This document shows positions 52,219-62,025 of a stretch of 64,000 nucleotides of DNA, piece by piece; position 1 is the first letter of the stretch, and each line of letters opens with the position of its first letter. A program made the position numbers and the translations under genes. This stretch comes from Roseibacillus persicicus (lineage in GTDB: Bacteria; Verrucomicrobiota; Verrucomicrobiia; Verrucomicrobiales; Akkermansiaceae). The notes beneath the pieces are model-generated. The model searched no databases and was not told the DNA's origin. It saw nothing but the letters and a program-made list of their open reading frames with translations. The stretch is from positions 248,001 to 312,000 of the forward strand of contig NZ_BMXI01000004.1 in assembly GCF_014651675.1 (NCBI RefSeq), read 5' to 3'.

Positions 52219-53877
52219 ATGCTAATTCCCAGAACTCTTTTTTACCTCGCGGCTACCACCAGCCTGTTGGCGGCTGATGAATTCGGCGAACCTCCCGTGA
52301 AGGCTCCCTTCCAACAAGGTGAAGATTCTTTTGCGACCGATGATTGGTGGAACGAGAAGCCTACCAACATTATCGACCTACGGGTTGATCGCGACCAGAC
52401 GGTGGCCTTTGGCATCTACACGACCAGCAATGGGATTCTCAAGCTGACGGCCCAACTCTATCCCCTCTACCCGAAAGAAACGCGCACGGTGCGTCTGGAA
52501 ATCGATGATGACGGCAAGTGGGTGGAGATCGGCCGCCAGGATATTAACGACATCGGCTGGTCGACCTCATTTCGCATTGCGGACTGGGATATGACCAAGG
52601 ATGTGAAGTATCGTCTGCTTCATGGGGAAAAAGCCTCGTTCGAGGGATTGATTCGCAAGGATCCCATTGGCAAAAAGGAAATCGTCCTCGCCGCCCTGTC
52701 GTGCAATTCCAATCGCGACCGTGGCTTGCGCGAGGAATACACTCGCAGCATCAATGCCCAGGACCCCGACCTGATTTTTTTTGCCGGGGATCAATCTTAT
52801 GACCATCGTCAACACACCGCAGCGTGGTTAAAGTTCGGCCTCGCTTTCAAAGAGCTTTTCCGTAGCCGTCCCTGCGTCACCATTCCCGACGATCACGACA
52901 TTGGACAGGGCAACCTATGGGGAGAGAATGGAAAGAAATCGAATACCAAGGTCGGCCACGATGGCGGTTACATCTATCACCCCGAGTATGTCAAAATGGT
53001 GGAGCGCCAACAGTGTGGTCACCTGCCCGATCCCTACGACCCCACTCCCGTCGAGCAAGGCATCGGGGTCTATTACACCAACCTGATTCTCGGTGGAGTC
53101 GACTTCGCGATCCTGGAAGACCGGAAATTCAAGACCGGTCCCATGGGACGCCACCCCATGAAAGGGCCTCGTCCGGATCATATTCGTGACGAGAACTATG
53201 ATCCCCAGGTTGTGGACGTGCCAGGTCTCAAACTGCTCGGTGACCGTCAGCTCTACTTCCTGGAAGACTGGTCCGACGACACCGAGGGCGTCGCGATGAA
53301 GGCTGTCCTTTCTCAAACAGGATTCTGTGGTGGGGCCCACTTGCATGGATCCAAGGACAACCGCCTGCACGCCGATATGGATTCCAATGGCTGGCCGCAA
53401 ACGGGGCGTAACGAAGCGCTGAAATTGATTCAAAAGGCCAATGCCGTCCACATCGCGGGCGACCAACATCTGGCCACTCTGATCCAGCATGGAATCAACG
53501 AACACGGGGACGGTCCATGGGCTTTCGTCGTTCCGGCCATCGTGAACACCTACTACGGTCGTTGGTGGTGGCCGGAGGATGAGAAGGCGGGCCCCAACGC
53601 ACCGGAAGGGTCAACCCTCCCTTGGGTCGGCGACTACAAGGACGGCTTTGATAATAAGATCACGATGCACGCCTATGCGAATCCCACGAATGATCGTTCG
53701 ATGCTTCGCGAAGGCGGTAATCCCGATCCGAATGGCTGGGGCGATGGCTGGGGGCTCATTCGGTTTGATAAGTCAGCTCAAGATGTCACTTTCGAGTGCT
53801 GGCCACGTTTTGCCGATGTCACCAAGCCCGACGCCAAGCAGTATGAGGGCTGGCCAAAGACCATCTCCTTGGACTAA
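52219..53877 (+). CDS. PhoD-like alkaline phosphatase-superfamily exported metallophosphatase
   Basis: A 552-residue exported protein. The start at 52219 gives a clean signal peptide (MLIPRTLFYLAATTSLLAA); an in-frame GTG further upstream overlaps the terminator and is unlikely. After a beta-rich N-terminal domain come the metallophosphoesterase motifs of the PhoD type: ALSCNSNRD, IFFAGDQSYDH, the metal-binding PDDHDIGQGN, and AVHIAGDQHLATL near the C terminus. It probably hydrolyses phosphodiesters or phosphomonoesters in the periplasm with Fe/Ca. The SatD gene follows after 10 bases. Confidence 0.88.
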   Translation: MLIPRTLFYLAATTSLLAADEFGEPPVKAPFQQGEDSFATDDWWNEKPTNIIDLRVDRDQTVAFGIYTTSNGILKLTAQLYPLYPKETRTVRLEIDDDGKWVEIGRQDINDIGWSTSFRIADWDMTKDVKYRLLHGEKASFEGLIRKDPIGKKEIVLAALSCNSNRDRGLREEYTRSINAQDPDLIFFAGDQSYDHRQHTAAWLKFGLAFKELFRSRPCVTIPDDHDIGQGNLWGENGKKSNTKVGHDGGYIYHPEYVKMVERQQCGHLPDPYDPTPVEQGIGVYYTNLILGGVDFAILEDRKFKTGPMGRHPMKGPRPDHIRDENYDPQVVDVPGLKLLGDRQLYFLEDWSDDTEGVAMKAVLSQTGFCGGAHLHGSKDNRLHADMDSNGWPQTGRNEALKLIQKANAVHIAGDQHLATLIQHGINEHGDGPWAFVVPAIVNTYYGRWWWPEDEKAGPNAPEGSTLPWVGDYKDGFDNKITMHAYANPTNDRSMLREGGNPDPNGWGDGWGLIRFDKSAQDVTFECWPRFADVTKPDAKQYEGWPKTISLD

Positions 53878-53887
53878 ATAGGCCTCG

Positions 53888-54568
53888 ATGGCCGAAAAAT
53901 CCTTCCTCGCGGTTCTCACTGGCGACTTGATCAAGTCGTCGTCTTTATCTCCTGACGAACTCGATCAAGTTCGCGAGCTGGTGCTGGCCTCGGTGCGAGA
54001 GCTCGACTCGTGGGCTCCGTCCGACTCGCCTGTTATCGTGGGATCGGCGGAATTCTTCCGTGGAGACAGTTGGCAGGCGGCCTTGGTCCAGCCTCAGTTT
54101 GGTCTGCGAGCCGCTCTCTATCTGCGCGCCAAACTGATTCACCAGGGGCTCTCCGATAGTCGGGTCGCCATCGGTTTGGGCTCGGTTGATTCCATAGAGA
54201 CCACGCGAATCTCTTTATCCAGCGGCGAGAGCTTTCAGCTTTCCGGCCACGCCTTGGACAATCTCTCCAAACAGATCGACCTTACCATCGCCATCGCGGT
54301 GGAAAGAGAAGCAATTCTCAGCGAGTGGCTCCCTGTGGTAGCCCAACTCTGCGACGGCTATTTGTCCCGCTGGACTCAACGCCAGGCCGAAGTCATGACC
54401 CTTCTCCTCCATCCCGACAAGCCAACCCATCAGGAGATCGCCAATCAGTTGTCCGTCACTCGCCAGACCGTAACCGCCACCGTCGAAAGCGCTCAAGGAA
54501 GCGCCCTCGAGGTTGCTGTGGAGACGTTCGAAAATTCTCTCACCAAGCTCATCGAGGCCCGCCCCTAA
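53888..54568 (+). CDS. SatD-family protein
   Basis: A 226-residue protein. The N terminus FLAVLTGDLIKSSSLSPDEL and the region RVAIGLGSVDSIETTRISLSSGESFQLSGHALDNL match the SatD family. The C terminus (LHPDKPTHQEIANQLSVTRQTVTATVESA) is a helix-turn-helix, so it may bind DNA. The partner gene directly downstream encodes a DUF3307 membrane protein, the usual companion of SatD. The role of the pair is not known in detail; a link to acid tolerance was described in streptococci. Confidence 0.85.
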   Translation: MAEKSFLAVLTGDLIKSSSLSPDELDQVRELVLASVRELDSWAPSDSPVIVGSAEFFRGDSWQAALVQPQFGLRAALYLRAKLIHQGLSDSRVAIGLGSVDSIETTRISLSSGESFQLSGHALDNLSKQIDLTIAIAVEREAILSEWLPVVAQLCDGYLSRWTQRQAEVMTLLLHPDKPTHQEIANQLSVTRQTVTATVESAQGSALEVAVETFENSLTKLIEARP

Positions 54569-54668
54569 GCAACCATATTCGTTTGCTTTCCCAATTGCAG
54601 CCATATTCATTTGCCTTTTCGATTGCAACCCCGCCCGCTTGCCTCTCACCTTAGACCATTCTGACTTC

Positions 54669-55394
54669 ATGCTCGTCACCTTCATTCTCCTCCTGACCGG
54701 ACACCTCCTCGGAGACTTCGTTTGCCAGACCAATTCCATGGTCGCGAACAAAAAGAAGCCTCTGATTCTCGTGCTTCATGTGGCCGTGGTCACCCTCGTC
54801 ACCGGCTTGATTCTGGGCGTCTTTCATCCCCTCGTGCTTGCTATTGTCTTTGCCACCCACCTCCTTCTGGATGCGCTCAAGACCTATCGTTTTCCCGATA
54901 ATCTGCGCAGCTTCCTCATCGATCAAGGCCTCCACCTTCTCGTCATCTTCGTGATCGCGCTGAAGATGCCAGAATTCGTGGGCGACTCCTTCTGGCTGGA
55001 TACCGGGGACCTCGATCTCGGGCTTTTTTATCTAAAAGCCATGATCACCTTGTCCGCCTTTATCCTCCTCGTGCCAGCGGGCGGCACCCTCATCTCCAAG
55101 GCAACCCAACGCTTCTCCACAGAGATCGGCGACTCCCTCGACGGGCTCAAGGACGGCGGAAAAATCATCGGATATCTGGAGCGCTCGCTAGTCTTCCTTT
55201 TCATTCTCGTCGGTCACCCTGGTGGAATCGGATTTCTCGTCGCAGCCAAGTCCATCCTCCGCTTCGGAGACATCAAGGATCCCGGCCAACGCAAAGTCAC
55301 CGAATACATCATCATCGGCACCTTTCTCAGCTTTGGCTGGGCCCTGCTCGTCAGCGTTCTCGCGCAAAAGGCTTTTGAATACTTCAGCTCCTAA
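54669..55394 (+). CDS. DUF3307 integral membrane protein
   Basis: A 241-residue polytopic protein. The start at 54669 is chosen because MLVTFILLLTGHLLGDFVCQTNSMVANKKK is the conserved DUF3307 opening; an open frame 52 codons longer overlaps satD and lacks coding character. Further blocks are HLLLDALKTYRF and IDQGLHLLVIFVIALK. Six or so membrane helices are likely. It forms a two-gene module with SatD (100-base gap). Confidence 0.88.
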   Translation: MLVTFILLLTGHLLGDFVCQTNSMVANKKKPLILVLHVAVVTLVTGLILGVFHPLVLAIVFATHLLLDALKTYRFPDNLRSFLIDQGLHLLVIFVIALKMPEFVGDSFWLDTGDLDLGLFYLKAMITLSAFILLVPAGGTLISKATQRFSTEIGDSLDGLKDGGKIIGYLERSLVFLFILVGHPGGIGFLVAAKSILRFGDIKDPGQRKVTEYIIIGTFLSFGWALLVSVLAQKAFEYFSS

Positions 55395-55456
55395 GCGTGC
55401 AGAAAAAGACCCAGCCACCCTTTGCCAGTCCTTTCACTTCCCCTTAAACTAACGGC

Positions 55457-56434
55457 GTGAGCGACCACCTTTCCATTGCCCGCCAAGTCATTCGACTGGA
55501 GGCGGAAGCCCTGCAAGCCTTCGAAGCTCGCCTGGATGAGACCTTTGCCAGCGCAATTGAAGGCCTGCTCACCGTTCTCAATAGTAGGAAAAAGATCGTC
55601 CTCGTCGGGATTGGCAAATCAGGAAACATCGCCCACAAGATCGCCGCAACCCTGACCTCGACAGGCTCTCCCGCCGTCGTGCTCCATTCCCAGAACGCCC
55701 TCCATGGAGACCTTGGCCTCCTGGCGGAGGGTGACGCTGTGATCGCGTTGTCCTATTCGGGCGAAACCAGCGAGTTACTCGACCTGCTTCCCTATCTCAA
55801 ACGCCGCTCGGCTTGTCTGGTCGCCCTCACGGGAAAACGTCGCTCCACCCTCGCGACCCACGCCGATCATATCATCGACACCTCGGTCCCAAGGGAAGCC
55901 TGTCCGCTGGAGCTGGCCCCCACCTCTTCATCCACGACCATGCTGGTAGCTGGCGATGCCGTCGCGATGGCTCTGATGAGCGCGCGTGGCTTCACGGCGG
56001 AAGACTTTGCCCAATTCCACCCCGGCGGTTCCCTCGGTCGCGCCCTGCTGACGACGGTTGGCGAAATCATGCGGACTGGCGACCGTCTCGCCATCGTTAC
56101 TCCTGATCATACCGTCTTCGAGACTCTCAACGCCATGACGCGCGCCAAGTCCGGGGCCGCCATCGTCCTCAACGCCGACCGCTCACTGGGCGGCATCTTC
56201 ACCCACGGCGACTTTGCCCGCTCCTTTCAGAACCAACCCGACGTCGGCTCCCGCACGGTCTCCACCCTGATGACTCCCCAGCCCATTAGCATTTCCGCCA
56301 AAGCCCTCGCCGCCGAAGCCGTCCGCCTCGTCGCTGAGCGCAATATCGACGACCTCATCGTCCTCGATCCTGATTCGCAAGAGGTCCTCGGACTCGTCGA
56401 CTCGCAGGACTTGGCGAGCTTGAAGCTCACCTGA
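55457..56434 (+). CDS. kdsD: Arabinose-5-phosphate isomerase (KpsF/GutQ family)
   Basis: A 325-residue enzyme converting ribulose-5-phosphate to arabinose-5-phosphate, the first step toward Kdo for lipopolysaccharide. The SIS domain has VGIGKSGNIAHKIAATLTSTGSPAVVLHSQNALHGDLG and ALSYSGETSELLDLLPYLK. Two CBS domains follow (MRTGDRLAIVTPDHTVFETLNAM and MTPQPISISAKALAAEAVRL). Translation starts at GTG (55457). Together with lptD it supports a Kdo-containing outer membrane. It stands 62 bases after the DUF3307 gene. Confidence 0.92.
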   Translation: MSDHLSIARQVIRLEAEALQAFEARLDETFASAIEGLLTVLNSRKKIVLVGIGKSGNIAHKIAATLTSTGSPAVVLHSQNALHGDLGLLAEGDAVIALSYSGETSELLDLLPYLKRRSACLVALTGKRRSTLATHADHIIDTSVPREACPLELAPTSSSTTMLVAGDAVAMALMSARGFTAEDFAQFHPGGSLGRALLTTVGEIMRTGDRLAIVTPDHTVFETLNAMTRAKSGAAIVLNADRSLGGIFTHGDFARSFQNQPDVGSRTVSTLMTPQPISISAKALAAEAVRLVAERNIDDLIVLDPDSQEVLGLVDSQDLASLKLT

Positions 56435-56497
56435 TCACGCTCGAAGCGGGCTCATTTCATCCTTCGACTTTTCCCCAGAACACGCTAGTTTTTGTCC

Positions 56498-57877
56498 ATG
56501 GCTGGCGAAAATCCGGAATCCAATTGGCTGCGTATGGCAAAGACAACCGCGCGGCGCTTCAACTGGGCTTGGTTCTTGGACAAGCTTTCTCTCCCACTCC
56601 TCATCGCGGGATTGCTTGGCGCCTGCCTCATCATGTTGGCGCGGCGGGAATGGACCATTTTCCCGTGGGCCCCTTCCCTAGCCATTGCGGCCGGGGTGCT
56701 CGCCAGCGTGGCCCTCATTGCCTGGTTGGTTGCCCGCCGCCACTTCACTACTCAAGACACCGCCCTGGTGAGATTGGAAGCCGCGATGAAGCTTAACAAT
56801 TCCCTCACTGCGGCACGCCACGGAATCGCCCCTTGGCCCAAAGCCGTCACCGAAAGCTCGGACGGCACTTCATGGAACTGGCCCCGCCTTCTCGTGCCCC
56901 CCTTGGCCACCTTGTTCCTTCTCTCACTCGCTTTTCTACTACCCATCTCAGCAAAGAACGACCCCAACGCGGCCCCTCCCGAGGAGCCCGCCAACCGTCA
57001 ATCCCTGCAGGCCAGTATCGACGAACTGCGCAAGGATGAGGTCATTGACGAAGAGTATCTCGACGAGATCGAAGAGAAGGTCAAAGAGCTCCGCGAGCAG
57101 CCCAAGGAAGAATGGTTCGACCACTCTGCCCTCGAAGCCACCGACAGCCTGAAGGAGGCCCACGAGCAACAACTGAAAGAGCTGGAGCGCGATGTCCGCA
57201 AGGCCGAACGAGCCCTCAATGCTTTGCAAAATCACAGCCAGGGAATGACCCCGGAAACCCGCGAGCGACTCCTCGACGAATTCGACCAATCTCTGGAAAA
57301 GATGAACAACGGAGCCATGAAGCCGAACAAAGAGCTGCTCAAACAACTCGGCGACATCGACCCCAACCAGCTCGGCAACCTCACCCCCGAACAACTGGAT
57401 CAACTGCGTCAGAACATGCGCGAACAAGCCCAGAAGATGCAAGGAGCAGGCGGCCAACCCCAGCCCGGTGAAGGTGAAGGCGAAGGTGACGAATGGCTCG
57501 ACGAACTCATGCAAGAAGGCGGTCAACCCGGTCAGGGCCAAGGGAACGAACCAGGTCAAAATGGCCCCGGCCAGAACGGTCCCGGCCAAGGAGGAATCAA
57601 CCGGGGACCCGGAACCGCCCCGGGAGTGCTCGGACAGGAAGGTGAAGAACTCGGAATCGGAGGATTGGAAGGACTCGAATCCCGTGACCTCTCCAACACT
57701 CTCCCCGGAGATTTGTTAGAATTGCAAGACGGTGAGCACAATGTCGACAAAAGCAAAGTCGGCGTGCGCGAAGGAGGTGCGGTGGAAGACCTCGGTGAAG
57801 GCGGCGAGCTAATCTGGAAAATCGCGCCCGACCTTCACCCGAACGAGAAAAAAGCCTTACGCGAGTTTTTCAAATAA
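56498..57877 (+). CDS. Membrane protein with coiled coil and Gln/Gly-rich region
   Basis: A 459-residue protein. I prefer the ATG at 56498 over a TTG two codons earlier. Three membrane helices lie at about 27-46, 53-76 and 131-150. The rest is a charged coiled coil (about 175-260, KVKELREQPKEEW and KELERDVRKAERALNAL), then a Gly/Gln/Pro-rich segment with GQGQGNEPGQNGPGQNGPGQ. The last 40 residues, GELIWKIAPDLHPNEKKALREFFK, look conserved and possibly functional. Comparable proteins occur next to MoxR/BatA-type clusters in related bacteria, but none is adjacent here. Function unknown. Confidence 0.7.
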   Translation: MAGENPESNWLRMAKTTARRFNWAWFLDKLSLPLLIAGLLGACLIMLARREWTIFPWAPSLAIAAGVLASVALIAWLVARRHFTTQDTALVRLEAAMKLNNSLTAARHGIAPWPKAVTESSDGTSWNWPRLLVPPLATLFLLSLAFLLPISAKNDPNAAPPEEPANRQSLQASIDELRKDEVIDEEYLDEIEEKVKELREQPKEEWFDHSALEATDSLKEAHEQQLKELERDVRKAERALNALQNHSQGMTPETRERLLDEFDQSLEKMNNGAMKPNKELLKQLGDIDPNQLGNLTPEQLDQLRQNMREQAQKMQGAGGQPQPGEGEGEGDEWLDELMQEGGQPGQGQGNEPGQNGPGQNGPGQGGINRGPGTAPGVLGQEGEELGIGGLEGLESRDLSNTLPGDLLELQDGEHNVDKSKVGVREGGAVEDLGEGGELIWKIAPDLHPNEKKALREFFK

Positions 57878-57923
57878 GCTCCACCCGGAACCTCCTCACA
57901 AGGTCGCTGCGACTGAACAAACC

Positions 57924-58262
57924 TCAGTCTTCCTGCGGAGCTGAAGTCCGGCTGGCTTTGAGCTCCTCGTTGGGATCGACAAATTCGGAATCGTAGCCTT
58001 TGGCGTAGTTGAAAAGATGCTTCCAGCCGTACTCGAAGTAGGCCTCCTTCTCCTCTTTGCTCAAGCCATGCCAGATCGTAACATTGAAGGCCCGTGTGAC
58101 CTTCATCATCATCTTTAACGTCAAACGACGCCCCTTGCGAGCCCGCTGGACTTGCTTGTGGGTCAATTGCTCGGTGGAAATTTCCACCAGCTCATGATTG
58201 GTCAGACCCCAGTCGGTCATCAGTTTGTCAAGCGGCTGGGGGCCGAGGTCCATTTCTTCCAT
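57924..58262 (-). CDS. Helix-turn-helix-like protein of unknown function
   Basis: A 112-residue, strongly charged soluble protein. It begins MEEMDLGPQPLDKLMTDWGL, then a helix pair LTNHELVEISTEQLTHKQVQRARKGRRLTLKMMMKVTRAFN that resembles a Cro/XRE-type DNA-binding fold, and a C-terminal helix KEEKEAYFEYGWKHLFNYAKG. It lies 98 bases downstream of guaA on the same strand and may be read with the purine genes. Regulatory role is inference. Confidence 0.65.
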   Translation of the reverse strand: MEEMDLGPQPLDKLMTDWGLTNHELVEISTEQLTHKQVQRARKGRRLTLKMMMKVTRAFNVTIWHGLSKEEKEAYFEYGWKHLFNYAKGYDSEFVDPNEELKASRTSAPQED

Positions 58263-58360
58263 AGAGGGAAAAGGTTAAACGCTTTTTGCAAAAGGAAAAG
58301 AACGGAGCGCGGGTAGAATGAGATTCATACCAGCCCCCTTTCCGTCCTTCACCCGCTCAT

Positions 58361-59884
58361 TTACTCCCATTCGATACTCGCCGGCGGCTTGGTGGAGACG
58401 TCGTAAAGCACCCGGTTGACACCGGGCACATCGTTGAGAATGCGGTGACTGGTCTCGCGGAGAATCTCGTAAGGCAGTTCGACCCAATCGGCGGTCATGG
58501 CATCTTCGCTAATTACAGCGCGCAGACCTACCGCCCACTCGTAGCTCCGTTCGTCGCCTTTCACTCCCACTGTCTTGACTGGGATGAGGCAAGCATAGGC
58601 CTGCCACACCTTATCATACCAACCATGCTCGCGCAGCTTGCCAATGAAGATGTCATCGGCGTCCTGAATGATACGGACCCGCTCCCGATCGACTACTCCC
58701 GGACACCGCACGGCCAAGCCGGGTCCAGGGAAAGGATGACGATTTACAATATCGGGCTGGATGCCCAAAGAAATGCCCAGCTCGCGCACTTCATCCTTAA
58801 AAAGCTCGGCCAGAGGCTCCAACACTTTGCCCTGTCTCTGAAGCTCCAAAATCCGATCCACCCTATTGTGGTGAGTCTTGATTTTGGAAGCTTTGGAGCC
58901 TTCGTTCGAGGCACTTTCGATGACATCCGGATAGAGGGTTCCTTGAGCTAACAACTCGGCGTTCCCAACCGCTTCCCAGAAGACGTCGATGAACAGGTTG
59001 CCGATGATCTCGCGTTTCTTCTCAGGCTCGGCCACCCCTTCAAGTCTTTCGAAAAAGAGTTCACTGGCATCGATGGTCTCGATGGGCACTCCCATGCGCT
59101 CGAAGTTCTTGCGAACCTCCACCCCTTCATCTTTCCGCATCAAACCATGGTCCACGAAGATGGCGCGCATGTTGATACCGGCCTCGTTCAGAAGAACCGC
59201 CAACACCGTACTATCAACCCCGCCACTGACCCCACAAACGACCTGCTTGTCGCCAACCCGCTCCCGGATCTCGGCAAGCAAGTCCCGCTTCATGTCTTCG
59301 ATACGAAACTCGGTGAGACCTTTCGCGAGGTGAAGGAAGTTCCGCAGCACTTGGGTGCCCTCGTGACTATGGGTGACCTCGGGGTGAAACTGAATACCGT
59401 AAAAACGATCTCCCCAGCCCAGACTGACTGGAGTTCCGTGCTGATTCTCGGCCAAGACCTTGGTTTCTCCGGAGAGATTCTTCACCGTATCGGAGTGACT
59501 CATCCAGATCTGTGAACGCTCGGATAGATTGGCAAACAGTCCTGTCTTTTCTGTCGGAATAAGCTGGGCCGGACCATACTCCCGACGATCACTCGGCTCG
59601 ACCGTTCCTCCGAACTTCAGATTCAACAACTGCATCCCATAACAAACTCCCAGCACGGGAACGCCAAAGTTGTCGAGTGTTGCGAAATCGATATCGGGAG
59701 CATCGGCATCAGCGGTGCTCTTTGGCCCCCCCGACAGAATGATCGCTCCGGGTTCACCCAGCCGGGAAAGGTCCTCGGGCCGGTAGAGCTTGGCGAAATA
59801 GCCCAACTCGCGGACGCGACGGACAATGAGCTGAGTATACTGCGAGCCGAAATCCAGCACCGCGACGTGGTTCACTTCTTCCAT
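58361..59884 (-). CDS. guaA: GMP synthase (glutamine-hydrolysing)
   Basis: A 507-residue two-domain enzyme making GMP from XMP, ATP and glutamine. The class I glutamine amidotransferase has the nucleophile C81 in GVCYGMQLL and the H167/E169 pair in FHPEV. The ATP-pyrophosphatase loop is S220-GGVDS. The C-terminal dimerisation domain ends YDVSTKPPASIEWE, the standard GuaA terminus. It follows guaB with a 20-base gap, so guaB-guaA form an operon on the minus strand. Confidence 0.98.
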   Translation of the reverse strand: MEEVNHVAVLDFGSQYTQLIVRRVRELGYFAKLYRPEDLSRLGEPGAIILSGGPKSTADADAPDIDFATLDNFGVPVLGVCYGMQLLNLKFGGTVEPSDRREYGPAQLIPTEKTGLFANLSERSQIWMSHSDTVKNLSGETKVLAENQHGTPVSLGWGDRFYGIQFHPEVTHSHEGTQVLRNFLHLAKGLTEFRIEDMKRDLLAEIRERVGDKQVVCGVSGGVDSTVLAVLLNEAGINMRAIFVDHGLMRKDEGVEVRKNFERMGVPIETIDASELFFERLEGVAEPEKKREIIGNLFIDVFWEAVGNAELLAQGTLYPDVIESASNEGSKASKIKTHHNRVDRILELQRQGKVLEPLAELFKDEVRELGISLGIQPDIVNRHPFPGPGLAVRCPGVVDRERVRIIQDADDIFIGKLREHGWYDKVWQAYACLIPVKTVGVKGDERSYEWAVGLRAVISEDAMTADWVELPYEILRETSHRILNDVPGVNRVLYDVSTKPPASIEWE

Positions 59885-59904
59885 AAAAAATCTGTTTGTT
59901 AGAA

Positions 59905-61362
59905 CTAGCCGCCCAGAGGCTGATAATTGGTTGGTTCCTCTGTGATGGTGACATCGTGTGCGTGACTTTCACGCAATCCGCCCGGGGTGATGCGAACGAA
60001 CTCCGCGAACTCGCGCAGTTCAGCCAAGCTATTGGCTCCCACATAACCCATTCCCGATCGCAGCCCTCCCATCAGTTGGAAAAGAACATCAGCCAAAGGC
60101 CCCTTGTAGGCCACCCGACCTTCGACCCCCTCCGCAACCAGCTTGCCACTGCTGTTCTGGCTATAGCGATCGCTCGCTCCCTTTTTCATCGCCCCCAGAG
60201 ATCCCATCCCGCGATAGGTCTTAAAGCGACGACCTTGATAGTGAACCGTCTTGCCCGGACTCTCACGAGTTCCTGCCAACAGAGATCCCAGCATCACCAG
60301 GTCCGCGCCAGCGGCCAATGCTTTGACCACATCTCCGGAGTAACGGATTCCTCCATCGGCAATCACGCGCACCCCCGCCTCGCGGGCCACATCGGCCACA
60401 TTGCGGATGGCGGTGAACTGCGGCATCCCCACCCCCGCAATCACGCGGGTGGTGCAGATTGAACCCGGGCCGACTCCGACCTTGATCGCGCTGGCCCCAG
60501 CCGAAATCAAATCACGGGCTCCTGCCTCAGTCACTACGTTGCCCGCAATCACAGGAAGCTCGCCCAGCGAGCGCAGCTCGCTAATCACATGCATCACACG
60601 GTCGGTATGACCGGTAGCAGCATCGATGAAAAGAGCGTCCGCCCCGGCTTCCATAAGCGCCTTTCCACGGTCCAAAAAGTCTGGACCCACCCCCACAGCC
60701 GCCCCACAGCGGAGACGTCCGTCCGGATCCTTGGCCGCACTGGTATAGGTGATCCGCTTTTCAATATCAGCCCCGGTAATGAGACCTACTAGTTTTCCAG
60801 TAGCATCGACGAGGGGCAGCTTTTCAATGCGATTTTCGTAAAGAATCCGGCGGGCATCCTCCATTCCGGTATCCGGTCCACCCGTTATCAGACGATCAAC
60901 AGGGGTCATCACTTCCGCGACCTTCTCGGTATCACCGTCAAAGTAACGCAAGTCCCTGCCAGTGACCATTCCTTCCAGAATTCCCTCGCTGCTCACCACC
61001 GGAAAGCCAGAGAAACCACGCTCCTCGACCAAGTCCCGGACCTGGCCGACACTCATCTCCTTGGTTACGATTTCAGGGCGGTGGATCACCGCGTTCTCCG
61101 AGCGCTTGACGCGGGAGACCATCACGACCTGCTCGTCGATGGAGCAAGCCCGGTGAATCACCCCGATCCCACCTTCGCGGGCCAGTGCGATGGCAAGTTC
61201 GGACTCTGATACCGTATCCATCGCTGCCGAAACGACAGGTGAAGTGAGTTCGATATCAGCGGTTAGGGTACTACTTAAACTCACCGCATTGGGAAGCACA
61301 CTGCTTCGCTGCGGGACTAAAAGGACGTCGTCAAAAGAAAGGCCTAGAATGGGCTCTGCCAT
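59905..61362 (-). CDS. guaB: IMP dehydrogenase
   Basis: A 485-residue enzyme oxidising IMP to XMP, the committed step to GMP. The catalytic loop is VGVGPGSI-C303-TTR. Two CBS domains (about 95-205) are inserted in the barrel, and the flap region has [20 protein letters not shown]. The N-terminal [14 protein letters not shown] is diagnostic. It is the upstream partner of guaA. The gap to the preceding HAD-family gene is 69 bases. Confidence 0.98.
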   Translation of the reverse strand: MAEPILGLSFDDVLLVPQRSSVLPNAVSLSSTLTADIELTSPVVSAAMDTVSESELAIALAREGGIGVIHRACSIDEQVVMVSRVKRSENAVIHRPEIVTKEMSVGQVRDLVEERGFSGFPVVSSEGILEGMVTGRDLRYFDGDTEKVAEVMTPVDRLITGGPDTGMEDARRILYENRIEKLPLVDATGKLVGLITGADIEKRITYTSAAKDPDGRLRCGAAVGVGPDFLDRGKALMEAGADALFIDAATGHTDRVMHVISELRSLGELPVIAGNVVTEAGARDLISAGASAIKVGVGPGSICTTRVIAGVGMPQFTAIRNVADVAREAGVRVIADGGIRYSGDVVKALAAGADLVMLGSLLAGTRESPGKTVHYQGRRFKTYRGMGSLGAMKKGASDRYSQNSSGKLVAEGVEGRVAYKGPLADVLFQLMGGLRSGMGYVGANSLAELREFAEFVRITPGGLRESHAHDVTITEEPTNYQPLGG

Positions 61363-61431
61363 GGGCGAATGAAGGGAACTGGGCGACGATGATCAAGCCC
61401 GAAGTGCAACTAAGATGGCATCGCCCGCCTA

Positions 61432-62025
61432 TCACACCAAATGCATGGGCGCGGGAACGGCCACAACCTGCATTCCGGCCAATTGAGCAGCCATAATGCC
61501 GGGAGCAGCATCCTCGAACGCGACGCATTTCGTAGGCTCGATACCGATGCGCTCGGCAGCCTGAAGGAAGACTTCGGGGTCCGGCTTGCCGTTGGTCACA
61601 TCATCAGCAGTCACCACCTCATCAAAGAGGTCGGAAAGCCCGAGAACCTGCAGAGTCTTTTCCGCAACCAAGCGGGAACCACCTGTGGCAATCGCCATCG
61701 GCACCTTGCCGCGCCAAGTCTTGGCATACTCGACGACTTCTTCATTGAGCGTCACTTGGTCGAGCCGCTCGAGAAAAGCCTTCTTCTTGGCGAAGGCAAC
61801 AGTGTCCGGATCCAACTTCAGGCCGTATTCCTCATTCAGCTGAACCACGATGTCCTTGGTGGGACGTCCGCCCATGGCGTAGAAAACGTCCTCGCCAAAA
61901 ACCCCATCCGCTCCGACTTGGGACAAAGCCTCACACCAAGCCTCGAAGTGAGCTGGCATTGAGTCAACCAAGGTTCCATCCAAATCAAATACCAATCCTT
62001 CAAAGCCGTCTGTGGGAAAATCCAT
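61432..62025 (-). CDS. HAD-superfamily hydrolase, beta-phosphoglucomutase-like
   Basis: A 197-residue phosphatase or phosphomutase. I place the start at 62025 (MDFPTDGFEGLVFDLDGTLVDS) because the motif I aspartates D14 and D16 then lie where they usually do; the longer open frame adds 54 residues without family features. Motif II is ATGGSR, the conserved Lys lies in GKPDPEVF and motif III is AFEDAAPGI. A cap domain is present at about 20-85. It may act on a sugar phosphate or nucleotide; proximity to guaB-guaA hints at nucleotide housekeeping (inference). Confidence 0.88.
   Translation of the reverse strand: MDFPTDGFEGLVFDLDGTLVDSMPAHFEAWCEALSQVGADGVFGEDVFYAMGGRPTKDIVVQLNEEYGLKLDPDTVAFAKKKAFLERLDQVTLNEEVVEYAKTWRGKVPMAIATGGSRLVAEKTLQVLGLSDLFDEVVTADDVTNGKPDPEVFLQAAERIGIEPTKCVAFEDAAPGIMAAQLAGMQVVAVPAPMHLV

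Noticed and set aside
54513-54668. Overlap of the DUF3307 frame with the end of satD
   Set aside because: The conserved DUF3307 start MLVTFILLLTGHLLGDFVCQ is at 54669, so no overlap is needed.
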